Shown here in pieces: positions 46,775 through 58,170 of a stretch of 62,000 nucleotides of DNA (the first letter of the stretch is position 1; every line of letters begins with the position of its first letter). The stretch covers positions 775,001 through 837,000 of the forward strand of contig WPIO01000093.1 of assembly GCA_009760855.2 (NCBI GenBank), read 5' to 3'. The translations under genes and the position numbers were made by a program. The notes beneath the pieces are model-generated. The model saw only the letters and a program-made list of their open reading frames with translations, was not told the DNA's origin and did no database searches. The DNA comes from Cristatella mucedo. Taxonomy: Eukaryota; Bryozoa; Phylactolaemata; Cristatellidae.

Positions 46775-47639
46775 GGGACTCTTTAGACAACTGCATGAGA
46801 TTTACAGGAATCTTATTTAGACAAAAACCGCGAGGTTTATCATTGTTGACTCGCCGTCTGCTATTCGGGACTATTTACCCCAGTGGCTGATCGTACTAGC
46901 TCCCTGGTTCCTTCTGGACTAGACGGCTGCAACTTTAGAAGGATCGGACAATCGGAATGAGACAATGCTACTCAGAGTGTATGGTGAATGTGGCCACTCG
47001 GCTCCTCTTTAAATGCAAGAAACTTTGACATGTACTTCATTTGTTAGAACTATTTTGGCTCCTAGTTGATTAGGAGAAAAGAGGCTAACATTGACCAACA
47101 AGGCCCGCCATGCCTGGGCTCCCTCGCAGCTTGCTGAGTAACTTCACGAACGCCTCGGCATGCGCTTGCCCTCTCAGGTTCTCTCAGGTCAATAAACTCG
47201 ACATCTTGCACTTTGCCAAAGATGTCGACTTCTTACACCCTATGATTATAATTGGCTGATGCTGCCGCGTTGCCTCGTATGCTTCAGGTACCGCACAATC
47301 GTGCAATTGCTTTTCAGCGTCGGTATCTGATCTCCTCCTACTTACTATAGCACGTCCCTTCCAGCCGTTTTGTGTTGCTAGTGAAACATGGCGCCTTAAT
47401 TACAGCTTAAGTTTAAGGACCACGAAAACTGCTCGGCTGAAAAGCGGCCTTCGAGCAGTGAGCCTGAGGGCCAGGTGGCGGTCGTGGTAGGATCATGAGG
47501 CTGATTGATGTCGGCTGGTGAGGATGTCAACCCTACTGTCCCTGCTAGCGATTTAGAAATGCCCTCGCTTAAAGTCTTCACGGTCCGCTGCCTGCGGTCC
47601 GACAGTCGCCGGACTCGTTTCTCTGAGAATCGGGAAGGT
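46775..47639. other. unassigned stretch
   Basis: No coding or repeat feature recognised. Confidence 0.4.
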
Positions 47640-47689
47640 GGGCGTGCTGTTCACGCCTGCGATTGATTGCCACAGGGCAGCGAGAGCCA

Positions 47690-48165
47690 GCGTCAGGGGG
47701 TGAATACGGCGGGCGCCGACGACTACGTTCATTTAGCACATGTGACTCGCATTTTGCGTTTGTGTTTGTGTGCGCTCGTGTGTACGCGTGGACCCGACGT
47801 AAGGGCGGAGGAGGGGCTATATGCGAAACAACTTATTAGTTTACCTGCTTTTGAGTAAGGTGGAAGCGGATTCCTAGTTCTCCGGCCAGGAGTTGGTGTC
47901 CAGTAAAGTGACGATCGGGGCATCAGTGCTTTCTGTGGAAGCCGCTGCACGCCTGACCCGACGTCGCTGGTCTCTCAAACGTTTTTGGGCAATCCGTCTA
48001 TGTTGGTCGCGCCCTAGCATATTCGCGGGTGACTAAATGGCCGGGAAGGTATTCCCTCTAAGAGCGTTTGTCTCGATGAGAACTGGCCATAAGTGTGGCG
48101 ACAAAACCGAGCTAGACGCGAAGCGACTTTGTTAGAGCGGTATACAAATGGAATATATTATTAAA
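47690..48165 (+). repeat. unclassified dispersed repeat, copy 1
   Basis: Segments 'gaatacggcgggcgccga', 'gactcgcattttgcgtttg', 'agtgacgatcggggcatc', 'ggaagccgctgcacgcct' and 'agcgtttgtctcgatgagaa' recur in the same order at 50060-50870. It ends in a short 'agcggtatacaaatggaa' tail resembling SINE/L2 tails. Confidence 0.55.
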
Positions 48166-48185
48166 GTGCGCGCATTCCAGCTACT

Positions 48186-49335
48186 TCTTCACGTTGTCTT
48201 GGAGATCAAGTCTGATGGCTACCATAGGCAGCAAGTGAGTAGTTGTTGTTTCGCAAGAACTGTATAAGCGAGTTCCACAGTCCAGGACTTGCAGAGAAAA
48301 AGCTTCAGTCGCCAACGATCTTTAAGTGAAGGAATGGAATAGCAAGTTTATTTTTCGCAGAGGACTTGAGGCCACCGGGAGTCTAAAGCTGGTGCAGAAG
48401 TTTAGCTAGGATTGAAAGAGCCAAGCCATGTCGGGCCTTGTGGCTCAGCGTAAGGACTTTACAATGCTTCCGTTGATCAACTGGATGTAGCCATCGAAGC
48501 TCCTTCTGCAAACGAAAGATTTGGCTGAATATGTGGGATTTGTTAACAAGCCTCGAAGCAGTATTGATCACTAGCTGCCACGGCCTAATGGCTTTTTTCC
48601 GGTTGCCCAGCAAAATTGAAATTGTAATAATCTAGCTAAGGCAGAACCAGGGAGTTAGTTGAATTTTGGCAAGCCACTATGGCAGACGGTCCTTAATTTT
48701 CAATACTGGCAGATTTAACAGGTTTTTTGTATATCGACAGAATAGCCTTTACGGCTATCACCACCGCTTGCAATGGCAATAAAGAATTGCCCACCGCAGG
48801 ATTCGAACCCACGACATCGGGACTGAGGCCGTGGGTTCGAAAGTCGTGAAGCCGTGAAAAGCCACCGCCTTACCTAGCGGGGTCAGACGAGACGGGTAGC
48901 TGTGGAGGCAGTCTTGTTGGTGAAACTTTCAAAATTTAGTCGAGTGCTAAAGACGGCACCTAAATTCCGAGCCCGTGGTGACATCTCGAAACAGCATGAC
49001 CTATTAGAAGAGCAAAATCTATTTGTCAAGCCACAGGCTTTGGGTGTGCTATGAGTAGCAGTTAAGTTTTATGGTAATTTAGTTTGAGGGAATTCGCCGA
49101 CATCCACAATCAAATATCTGCAATGAACACATTTGGTAAATCAGTTGCTGCTTCAGATGCCAATTATTTAAAGGGCGAATTCAGCTAGTTATGGTCAGTA
49201 TAGAAGTGATAGCCGACCCCACAGGGTCGAATCACTTTTTCCAGAGGTTCAGCATAAATGGAGAACAGCAAAGGACCGAGGACGGACCCTTGTTGGACTG
49301 CACAGGTGTCAGGTCTGGTTGAGTAGGCAATGTGT
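48186..49335 (-). mobile_element. second LINE family (CR1/L2-like), broken
   Basis: The minus-strand frame at 48613-48383 reads AIRPWQLVINTASRLVNKSH and ends GLALSILAKLLHQL, the pattern of the C-terminal end of CR1/L2-type ORF2. Farther upstream (48900-49330, minus) lie remnants of the RT region ahead of it, including a QGSVLGPL-like stretch near 49290-49330. Frameshifts and a nested type-2 SINE at 48718-48893 interrupt it. Its 3' part matches the fragments at 12.6 and 35.9 kb, so this is a distinct family from the main L2. Confidence 0.6.
48718..48893 (-). mobile_element. type-2 SINE nested in the second LINE
   Basis: In reverse complement: 'ctaggtaaggcggtggct', 'gtcgtgggttcgaatcctg', 'cggtgggcaattctttatt', 'gcaagcggtggtgatagcc', 'gtaaaggctattctgtcg'. 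It also contains an extra inverted 'gtgggttcgaa' segment near 48829-48845. LINE-like sequence resumes on both sides. Confidence 0.85.
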
Positions 49336-50059
49336 AAGATTTATGATGGAGAATGTCTCAAGGCTTCGGGAACGGCTTACCATGAGACCGAATCAGGGTG
49401 CTTTCAATTGAGACACTTAGCCTTTGCACCGAGGCACTCTAGAGGACCAAGCGATACCGTCATTACTCTTGCTTGCATTCCTTGACCTCGTATCTCTACA
49501 CGATATTACGCGTGGATATTTTGATAATGGTAACTGCACTCCGACAGCTTGAAATGATTACGTTTATCAGCGATACGTTCTGTGTGTCTCCGTGGATGCT
49601 TTTAGCTCAGCTTTTCCAACACTCAGCTTGGTTTATTACCAATAGATTTACTTGAAACCTACGCGTTAGAAGCATTGATGACTTTTCATTACCAAGCACT
49701 TTGTGTTAACTCTGATTAATGTTCTCTCAAACTTTTACCAAAATCATTAATGCGTAAATTACTTCCATGTTTATGCCAGTTCCGTAGGGTATGGTGTATC
49801 CATCAACTGCAGACGAAGCCTAGCTGTCCCTGTGCTGAACAGTAGGTTCCGATATCTTAAGGCAGATTATCCAACGGACAGTAAGGCGTAAGCCCTTCCA
49901 TCGCAGTATGGACCTCAACTGTCAGCATAAGTAACGGTGCTGTTAAATACCAGAAATACCTCCCAGCCCTTCTGCACGTCAAATTCTCTCAACTTCTTAG
50001 CAGCCTGTATTGATAAAATCCGCACATGAAATCCACACAGAGGCAGGACTAGAATTCGG
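49336..50059. other. unassigned stretch
   Basis: AT-rich sequence with no recognised feature. Confidence 0.4.
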
Positions 50060-50870
50060 CGAACGCCGCCGAAATACGTTTATTTAGCGTCCGCGGCTCG
50101 CATTTTGTGTTTTTATGTATACGCTTGAGGTCCGTGAGTAAGGATTTGGCGCTGCGAAGTAGTATTAGGTTTACCTGGCTCCGGTGAGGAGGCAGAGGAG
50201 CTGTTTTCGCATAGCAAAAAAGCCCTCAAGTTTACCTGCTTTCGAGAAGATAGATGCGGAAACCCTTTTCCGTTCAGGAGTGAAGGTTCGGTGAAGCGGC
50301 GATCGGGGGGGAGGCTCAGGGCTTCCTGCGGAGGCCGCAGCAAGCCGGAGCTAACGTCGCTAGCCACGAAATTTGTTTTTAGGGCCCTCCACTTATGCGG
50401 GTTGTAGTTTCGTTCGCCCATCAGAGAGCCAGCCGACGAACAATGCCAACGGTTTATTGCGCAAGGCACGGAGCCGCAAGACGCACGACTGCCTTCGCCT
50501 CCTTCTCACACTCTAGTCTCCTCTCCTCGACTCCCGCTGTCACTTGGCCGACCCCGATGGTGAATCCACCATCTGTTCACCAGCGGGTTATCGGCCTGCG
50601 TCAACGCCTCATTAGAAGCTGACCGCAGCTGTGCACAGGCCCCTCTCGGGGATGCTCCCACCAGCTGTTGAGGAAAGGAGCGGTACCAGCCCGCATGCAA
50701 TCGAACTACACGGGTCGCGGAGCAGCATAAGCTCAGGTTACCGAAGTACAGGGAGGTAGTATTTACCCCGCAAGAGTTTTTGTCTCGGTGAGAGCTTGCG
50801 AAGAGTGTGACGATAAGACCAAACTATACGCGCAGCGATTTTGTGCCCGTGAGAATAAAGTTTGGTAAAA
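50060..50870 (+). repeat. unclassified dispersed repeat, copy 2
   Basis: It is homologous in order to 47690-48165 ('aattcggcgaacgccgccga', 'cggctcgcattttgtgttt', 'gaagcggcgatcggggg', 'gcggaggccgcag', 'gagtttttgtctcggtgaga'). Its middle also matches 46152-46312. A third, short copy of the last segment lies at about 50940-51035. It may be an LTR or non-autonomous element. Confidence 0.5.
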
Positions 50871-51089
50871 TCCCCTTCTGGTGATTAGCGACTCGATCCA
50901 GCCAACGCCGGCGAAACTCACTTTCTTCGAGGTAACGATAGGTAGGATCGCGTCTGAGGCCTGACCATTGACATCTACCCGCGAGCGTTCGTCTTTGCCA
51001 AATAGATAGACCTCATCGCGAAAGCGTCAGGACTTATTTCACAGGTACACTGCCTATTGAAGAACTCCACTGTTGTCTGCCGCCTGAAT

Positions 51090-52230
51090 CTGCACGTCGC
51101 TAGGGCAGTGCGCTTCTCGAAAACGTGAGTTTCAGTGCGGCTACACGCTTTGGAAATGACATTGGTGCTTTGAAATCGCCACGCGCTTTGGAAACGGCGG
51201 TGGTATATCTATGTTAGCGGTACGCTGAGCCACTGCCAAACAGCGAGCCCACTGGTTTCACATATACATCCGTTAGCTGCCGTGCTTCGACGCGTCGGTA
51301 GACGAGTCGGCTTCGTACGGTGAGTATAGCGAAACCAGTAGCGCGACCTCTAATAGCTTGCACGGCGCTGGGGACTTTTACGACTCGTATAGTAGGGCAC
51401 CTCTCTGCCGTGCGTCGCCCGCTGGAGCGCGCGCGTTCCTGCCTCGGACCTACCGTCGCCGATTGGGCGCGCGCTTGATTCGTGCAACGGCGTTGGCGCG
51501 AGGATCCTTTCACTGCACTCATCCCTTCCTCCTCTTTCGCGCGAGCGCGCGCGCGTGCGTGGCAGCCGAAGCGACGACGACGAAGGCGCCGCGTGCGCCA
51601 CTATCGCACCTTGCAGAGCAGCTCCGCAGCTATGGCCCTAGCAGCTTGGCGGCGATACGTCGGACCCGCCGTGGCCGTGCTGGCGGTCGGCGGAGTCTTG
51701 ACTCTCGTCGTCTGGCCGGCGCTGCAGCTGCGCAAGAGGCGCGCGGTCGAGGACGAGATTCGCGAACATCTACACAAGTCTGGACAGTTCGGCTCTCGCG
51801 AGGACATACTGAGGACCTACCGCGGCGTGGCGCATGCTGAAGCCGCCGCTGGCGGCGGGCGCGGCTACTGACGCTGGCGCCGATGCTGCCCCGCCCGCCC
51901 GGCCTCGCACCGACCGTTGTGTGGTTGCCAAGCTCGCGCCAGCCTCGTAGTCGCTCTCGCGAGGTCAGCGCTTCGTCGGAACGAGCCGCTACGGGCGAGG
52001 CTGCTTGGCGGCTACGCCCGTTAGCGGCAACGACGTCGCAGTGCGGACGTGTCTGTGCCTACTGCCTTCTGCGCGGGCGTGTCTGTGCCTACTGCGCGTG
52101 CCGGTGCCAGTCGGGCACTGTCGATGAGCTGTATGTAGCAGCTTCGCAGACGAGACGCTCAGGGGCTACGTGCACTGGCCGCACGCAGCGGCCGGCGGAC
52201 GCGTAACGGCGATCGCGCCGGTCGGCGTTC
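51090..52230 (+). promoter_or_regulatory. CpG-rich island around the 79-codon ORF
   Basis: This is the most CG-dinucleotide-rich kilobase of the right half of the window, centred on the start codon at 51632 and covering its likely leader and 3' part. A CpG island at a start codon suggests a promoter. Confidence 0.45.
51632..51871 (+). CDS. small single-pass membrane protein (79 aa), unassigned
   Basis: The frame starts at an ATG with G at -3 and +4 (cagctATGGcc) and ends at TGA 51869-51871. After MALAAWRR, residues 9-31 (YVGPAVAVLAVGGVLTLVVW and beyond) form one clear membrane segment. A basic patch follows at once (RKRR, 34-37), then a charged helix (AVEDEIREHL) and a Gly/Ala-rich C-terminus. 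A short N-terminus, one TM segment and a basic then acidic tail resemble small mitochondrial inner-membrane or SMIM-type proteins, but I cannot match a named family. It is intronless as read. The frame is open farther upstream but has no other ATG back to 51482. Confidence 0.55.
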   Translation: MALAAWRRYVGPAVAVLAVGGVLTLVVWPALQLRKRRAVEDEIREHLHKSGQFGSREDILRTYRGVAHAEAAAGGGRGY

Positions 52231-52564
52231 TTGCGTGTACATATAGGTTGTCTCATTTGACTTGTGCTCTCGCATCGCTTGCGATACGAATTGCTTATAC
52301 GCTCCTAACGCACGCGATAGCGAGAGTGGTCCCTTCGATGAGAGCTGCGTCCTTTAAGCTTCGCTGCTGTCGCTGCTATCGGGCATTTTTTGTCCTCGAT
52401 ATTGGGCCGCTGCGATCGATTGGGGGATGCTTTTATGCAGTCAGTTTAGCCGACGTCGTATGCTCCCCCCCCCAATTCGAAGAGCCGACGAACCAACGTG
52501 ACGAAGACCCCAGGCCCATATGTGCCGGAGCTCCAGGTGAGGTAGTGAGTAGCATAAGAATAAT
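52231..52564. other. unassigned stretch after the small ORF
   Basis: Moderately GC-rich, with a C9 run near 52467. No recognised feature. Confidence 0.35.
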
Positions 52565-52645
52565 GATAATATGATGCACTTGATAAAGCGCCCTCAGAGA
52601 ACTCAATCTCTTCCTAGGTGCTTTACATTTGCTGCAAAGCATAAA
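52565..52645 (-). mobile_element. L2-type LINE tail
   Basis: 'gataaagcgccctcagagaa' followed by 'taggtgctttacatttgctg', the terminal part of the L2 3' UTR on the minus strand. Confidence 0.8.
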
Positions 52646-52790
52646 AGTAGCATCTCAGGACGGCTAGAAAGGATGAGCCACGGTCGGCAGCAGAAGTGTA
52701 GATGTCACTGCGTAAGAGTTATGGAAGTGAGCTCCACAGTCTAGGACCTGCAGAGTTAGAGCTACCGTTTACCGAAGATGCAGGGCATTG
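52646..52790 (-). mobile_element. second LINE family fragment
   Basis: 'agtagcatctcaggacggc' and 'ggaagtgagctccacagtct' match 12775-12895. It directly abuts an L2 tail, so it is either a chimera or a nested insertion. Confidence 0.55.
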
Positions 52791-53421
52791 AAGAACTAGA
52801 CCGTTCACGTGTGGTTCCACGCTTTGCGTAGCTCGTGCAGCCATGGGTACCACAATACTCTGCCCTCGAACCTGTAATCAGTGTGTGTAAGGCCAGCTTA
52901 CTATCCAGGCGGCGAGCACATGCAAGTTCGGGTGCCCGGATAGCTGGTCTTTGGTCACCGAGCTGAGGACGTCCTTGCTCGAGCTGCTGCACCGAGGCCT
53001 GCACGTCTATCTGACTCATTGAAAGCTGCCGTTTCTTCTATTAGTCGTCCATCGATACCTTGCTCGGCAATTCGCTTCGTGAAAGCTTGCCCAGCAAAAG
53101 CACACGAATGCTTCGGAACTGTGTGGACCGATATGTCCACAAAAGCAGCAAGGTTAAATCCGTAATAATGATAGTAACAGGCAAGTGGCCCTGACGGCTT
53201 CCTGCATAGCAGGGAATTCAGCTTAAGGCACTTCTCGCCGGTTAAAGGTGTACAAAGGTTGGGTTCCTCCTTATCAGGCCAGATAAGTGACTACAAACAA
53301 AATTTATTTAACCCTAGGGAACCCCGAGCTTGGTTTTCTGTACAGCCAACCTTGGGACGATTGAAGATCTAATTTCTGCATTGCATCGTGCTATGCTGTA
53401 GAAAAAGATTTTCCTGAGTGC
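52791..53421. other. unassigned stretch
   Basis: No feature recognised. Confidence 0.4.
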
Positions 53422-53534
53422 CACCCGGTCTGGTCCAGGGTTAATTGAAGACCGATGTCGAGGGCATGAGCCCTGCGTGTGTGCAGCTTCTGGATAGAGA
53501 TTAAGTTCTCTTAGGGTACTATACAAATGAAATA
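53422..53534 (+). mobile_element. type-1 SINE, shortened
   Basis: 'cccggtctggtccagggtta' at the head, 'gagggcatgagccctgcgt' at the B-box, and 'gatagagattaagttctctt' to 'actatacaaatgaa' at the tail. Confidence 0.8.
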
Positions 53535-53582
53535 TTTTATATATATGTGTGTGTGTTTGTGTGTGCGTGCGTGTGTGTGTAC
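53535..53582. repeat. (TA)n(TG)n microsatellite
   Basis: TA/TG dinucleotides growing out of the SINE tail. Confidence 0.93.
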
Positions 53583-53973
53583 GTATTTAACATTCGGTTA
53601 GCTAGCTCAGCCGGGTTGTTAAGCTGTGCAGCTGGCTAACCTGAAATCTTTTGGATGTCGTGCTGTTGGATCCTGTGCACTTAACGCCGGGAGCTCTGCC
53701 GACTGAAATCACAATATTTCCTGACTTATTATTAAAAATAGATTTAAAATCCACCTGTGCCTCACAGCATATGCTCGTCTATGTGAATCGTCCGTCATGT
53801 ATAGGTGTGCTGCAGCCAGGCATGTTATTATCTCTAGTCAATTTAGGTACTTTCTCTGCAGCCCATGTGAAGGGCCCAGATTTGCCCTCTTTGCATTTAT
53901 TCGGCTAATGCGAATTGTGTGCTTATGCATTGTGCATACTTTCATTGGACCAACTGATGTGATTTTCCTCCTG

Positions 53974-54145
53974 CATGTGTGAAATGCCTAGAAAGGGATT
54001 TTGTTCTCGTGGGTGCCACACAAAAATGCCATCCCGGTATGGCCCTGGTATATGGTGCTTGCTTTTCAAGGGTCGTGGCGTTTAAGGCATATGTAAAGTG
54101 CTTAGGTAAAGATTAAGTTCTCTTACTGCAGTACAAATGATTTAT
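53974..54145 (+). mobile_element. two adjoining SINE/L2-type tail copies
   Basis: Positions 53974-54030 hold 'gaaatgcctagaaagggatt' and a diverged tail. Positions 54031-54145 hold a degraded type-1 SINE ('tatggccctggtatatggtg', 'aggtaaagattaagttctct'). Confidence 0.55.
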
Positions 54146-54234
54146 GTTTTCTTACTGTTATATTACAAATATTTTGTTATTAATATCGTTGGAAAGAGCT
54201 TTTGCTGTTCATCCTGTGAGGCTGTAGAATTTTT

Positions 54235-54395
54235 TTGAGAATAATTGCAATAATGTATTCGTATAGCGCCCTCAGTGAACTTGCTCTCTTTTCAGGCACT
54301 TTACATTTGCTGCATAGGTAGCAAGATTAAATGGTTAATGGTAGCATGCTCAATGTCAGCAAGGTTAACGTGGTTAGAGGTGACATGCGTCCCGG
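54235..54395 (-). mobile_element. L2-type LINE tail fragment
   Basis: 'tagcgccctcagtgaacttg' then 'ggcactttacatttgctgca' and 'gtggttagaggtgacatgcg', the L2 3' UTR on the minus strand, diverged. Confidence 0.75.
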
Positions 54396-56137
54396 CGTGT
54401 AGACCAGCCGATTGTCCTCGGCTTGCCATTCCTCCCTGGGTTCCCCTAAATAGAGAAAGAAGACTCAGTCTACTACCGAAAAATAATGTGAAAAACGTTT
54501 ACCCACGAAATATCGTGGACAATTACTGTATTTTTACGATAAGTCGCACCCAAGCATTCGCATCCAAAATGTATGGACACAATGGTCAACTAAAGTATAG
54601 TAAAACTAGTTAATTCCGTATGAACAATTTGAGCAGTCTATATAGATAGGCTTGGAATGTTTTTTTAATTTTGAAATTATTAGAGTTGCAGTGTATAAGT
54701 CGGGGGCTTATTTTTGGAAAAAAGCTGCTAGTTATACTCCTAAAGACACGGAAAATTTGAAAATGAAAGAGTGCATATAAGCGTAGGTGGTTGCACATAT
54801 GCTCGACCGCAACGTATGCTCACCGACCGGCAGAGACTAAGCAGACGCTCGTTAAAGCTGCGCTTACACTATCAACTCTCCTCTTTGCCGACGCCGACTT
54901 TCCTTCTAGTTAGTGCGTTTATACGACCGATTCAGGAAGCATTGATGGCCGACTTAGTCCAGCCCGGAGCCCCTACTCTAATGCAGGAGGCTGGTGTGAA
55001 TTTCTGAGGATTTCCCCGGGAAGCCGTTCAGCCAGCACCGCCAAAGTTGTCCACCCTGCTGTCTTTATTGTAGATGAGTATGAGAATAATGAAAGGAAAA
55101 TAAGATAAACATATAAAAAGGTTTTTCGGGAAAGTTCGTACAGCGAAGTAACCTACGCCGTGACGGATGCGTCGGCGTATGTTGCTAAGTCCTATGCAGC
55201 TACGGGTTTGTTGGTTCATTTCCTAAGCAGAAGTACGTCGTCTTCTGTGTTGAAAAGGGTTAAGCAGTGGCTGCAACGAATAAGCATCCCATACTCAGAA
55301 ACTTAGCTCTGAATGTCTCGATATAACTCGAGCCTGTGGACGTCAACCGTTATTTAGGTTGCTGGGTGTCATTGACGAGACCTGAGTTTTGATTGGTCGG
55401 CTAGTACAAACTAGGTGCATAAATTAGACGCAGCCTCTCATGCAAGACTTCGGGCCGGTTTAGCTCCTCCCCTCCCGATTTGCGATGCTGTAGCCCGAAC
55501 GGGGTTGGGGATCGGCACCCAATCGGCGCTGAATTACGAGGCAATTCGATAGTGTAACCGAAGCTCAAGACTGACTGTCCCAGTTTGGCACTTTGTCATA
55601 TCCGTTCCAATAAGCGATAATCGCCGTAGGGTTTAACTGCATGATTAAACAACACACTGATCAAAAGCTTGATGGCTACTATTTCCGAATTATCTGCACA
55701 ATTTAATGTTTAATTTCAATTATGAGTGCCTGTGGTACCGGTAGCTGCATATGCAAATTACTGATGTCTCCTTATTTTTTACACCACACTAGTCAGCTAT
55801 ATAATCGTAGTCATATGTCATAAGGGCGCGCACGTACAGTGAGATGGAATCGCTTGCTCACAAGTTTTTCGTGACCTTACAAAACATTGGCCGGTCAATA
55901 ATGCCAACCTAAGAAAAGTACGGCGCGTACACGTGACTTTGTAGACACTGTCGAACGCACAAGCACTAGTTCAAGCTATGTTTGCAATATTTATAAATAA
56001 AATATATTTTATTCTTGAATAACAATAAGCATGCACAAGTTGTGCACCGTTCTCCCCTGAGGGCTGAGCGTTACTATGCTGAACGACAGCACGATTGCTT
56101 CCGTCCGCGGAAAACTAGGCCCACATCTTGGCGATAA
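54396..56137. other. unassigned stretch
   Basis: Nothing supported. The frames present are short with no domain signal. Confidence 0.4.
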
Positions 56138-56728
56138 TGATAATAACAATAATGTACTAGATAAAGCGCCCTCAGAGAACTTAATCTCTTTCTAGGCGCT
56201 TTACATTTGCTGCAAAGGGAAATGCAATTGAATGGTAAGTAAAATCATGCTTGAAAAACAAACAAAATGAATAACATGGTTAGGGGTGACATGCACAGGG
56301 TCAGCAAGCAAATGTGGTTAGTGGCAGCATGCACAGTGTCAGCACGCATAAGCACGTGAAGGACGAATCACAGGAACCACTAAATGCTGTCCCAAATAGG
56401 TGTTTTTAAGTTCCTTTTAAATGTGGTCAGGTCAGGGGATGTTCTGACGCAGGTCGGGAGGGAGTTCCAGGCTTTGGGAGCATACGAACTAAATGCACGG
56501 TCTCCAAAGGATTTGAAGTTTGTATGAGGTATTTCTAGACTGTTGGATTCCGAGAAGCGGGTGGTACGATGCTTGGCCTAATGGGGTAGTATATCTGACA
56601 GATAGGCTGGAGCCATAGAATGAAGAGACCTAAAAGTGAGCGACAAAACCTTGAAGTCAATCCGTTGCTTGACTGGTAGCCAGTGCAGGTCGGCGAGAAG
56701 TGGAGTAATGTGGCAACTACGACACTCG
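56138..56728 (-). mobile_element. L2-type LINE, 3' fragment
   Basis: Very close to the 32.3-kb copy: 'gataaagcgccctcagagaa' to 'gactggtagccagtgcaggt'. Homology ends abruptly at about 56728, inside the C-terminal coding part, so it is 5' truncated. Confidence 0.92.
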
Positions 56729-57731
56729 ATACCACACACCACGCCACTTGCACATAGTTTCCGTAAGAGCTTCCAGTACGCAGCTTCGATGCTAACGGCA
56801 GAAGGGCACCACTTACCAGATTATCAAAGCCCGAGAGCTACGTTAAACGGTAGGACTGACACGACACCCTAGGTCGCACGTTCGATGCTATGCCCACACA
56901 GTTCCAGACCTATTGATCCGTAGCACAACATACGAAATGACGACAGCATTTGTCTTTCTTTGATCAATTGGGCGCCGAGTCATTGGACATCAGCAGCCAC
57001 TTTCCACAAAAATTATACCTTCGAAATCTCTTGATGGCGATTCCGCACACCGCCAATGGCGGTGTGTGCCAGTGACAGCAAAGGCCCTTTTGGTTTGAAA
57101 GAGGAAATGACAAAGTTTATACCTGTGTCTATTAGGTATTTGTACTCGTGTGAAATATAAAATTCGACGTGCTTTTAATTACAAGGCTATTTGCACGCGC
57201 AATACGATACGATAATGCAGATTTTATATCAAGACTAAATATGATGCTTGCAATTGTTTTGGTTTTTTTCCTAGAGCTCATTTAACAAATTAAGTAGGGG
57301 AGATAATTCTAATAGTCGGGCTAGAGTGGCTTTATTGCATAGTCTCACGTTGAGTGTCAAAATCCTGATTTTTTTTACTACAGCTCGTGCTGCCGAGCGA
57401 ATTTGAGGACTAAGCGTCGAATGCCAAAATGCACATGCAAGTGCGGCCAAGTAATGAAACCTTCCCTATTTCAAGTTCCTTACTCGATCTCTAGTCTGAG
57501 AAGCAGCAGACCGATGTGGGGTCCTACCACGCCTCGCGAGTCGCTTCACGGCTGAGTAGGCTCGGCTCACTCGCAAGAAGCTGACGTGCAAGCTAACAAA
57601 GCGCCTAAGCTAATGTGAGTTTCACGAATGAATTTCAATCGACGATAGAAGGGGCAAGCGTTTGTTGCCTGTGACCTGACTCATAAGGTTCACGTGAATA
57701 GCTTGAATTTAAAAAAAATTAAAAAAAATAC
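56729..57731. other. unassigned stretch
   Basis: No coding feature. A small palindrome, 'caccgccaatggcggtg', lies near 57050. Confidence 0.4.
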
Positions 57732-57895
57732 TAGCTTATTTAACAGCCTCTTCTGTGTAGCGACAGAAGAGCCTTTACGGCTATCACCACCACCAGTGGC
57801 GATAAAGATTCACTCACCGCAGGATTCGAACCCACGACCTCGAGAACGAAGTCGCGAAAAGCAACCGCCTTGTCTAGTATGCCATCGCGGCTCAC
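57732..57895 (-). mobile_element. type-2 tRNA-derived SINE
   Basis: In reverse complement it is one of the best copies: 'gagccgcgatggcatactag', 'aaggcggttgcttttcgcga', 'aggtcgtgggttcgaatcct', 'gatagccgtaaaggctcttc', 'cagaagaggctgttaaataa'. Confidence 0.92.
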
Positions 57896-57976
57896 CATTA
57901 TTAAGCTAATAGATGTGCTACGGGTCGGCGTATGTCGCCGCGTCGGCAGCTCCCAGTGGAAGAAGAAAAGTGAGGA

Positions 57977-58000
57977 CAGCAGCAGCAGCAGCAGCAGCAG
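57977..58000. repeat. (CAG)n microsatellite
   Basis: Eight AGC/CAG units. Confidence 0.95.
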
Positions 58001-58099
58001 TTCATGGAAGAACTGGATTGTCTAGAGCCAGTCAAAGACGTAGGTGGTCAGGGCCACGTGACTAAAATAACAATATGTGTATGGGGAACTTCAATACAA

Positions 58100-58170
58100 T
58101 CCTGTTGCTTGCATATGCCGAAGGGCTCAAGCCCACTCCGACCCTGGTCATTTATTGTTCTTACCTTACC
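58100..58170 (-). mobile_element. type-1 SINE internal fragment
   Basis: In reverse complement it shows 'cagggtcggagtgggcttga' and 'gcccttcggcatatgcaag', the B-box region of the type-1 SINE. Confidence 0.4.

Noticed and set aside
53599-53680. tRNA-like 'tagctcagccgg' A-box
   Set aside because: The A-box match is good, but no matching B-box at the right spacing, no cloverleaf and no SINE tail could be drawn. Probably chance or a very old remnant.
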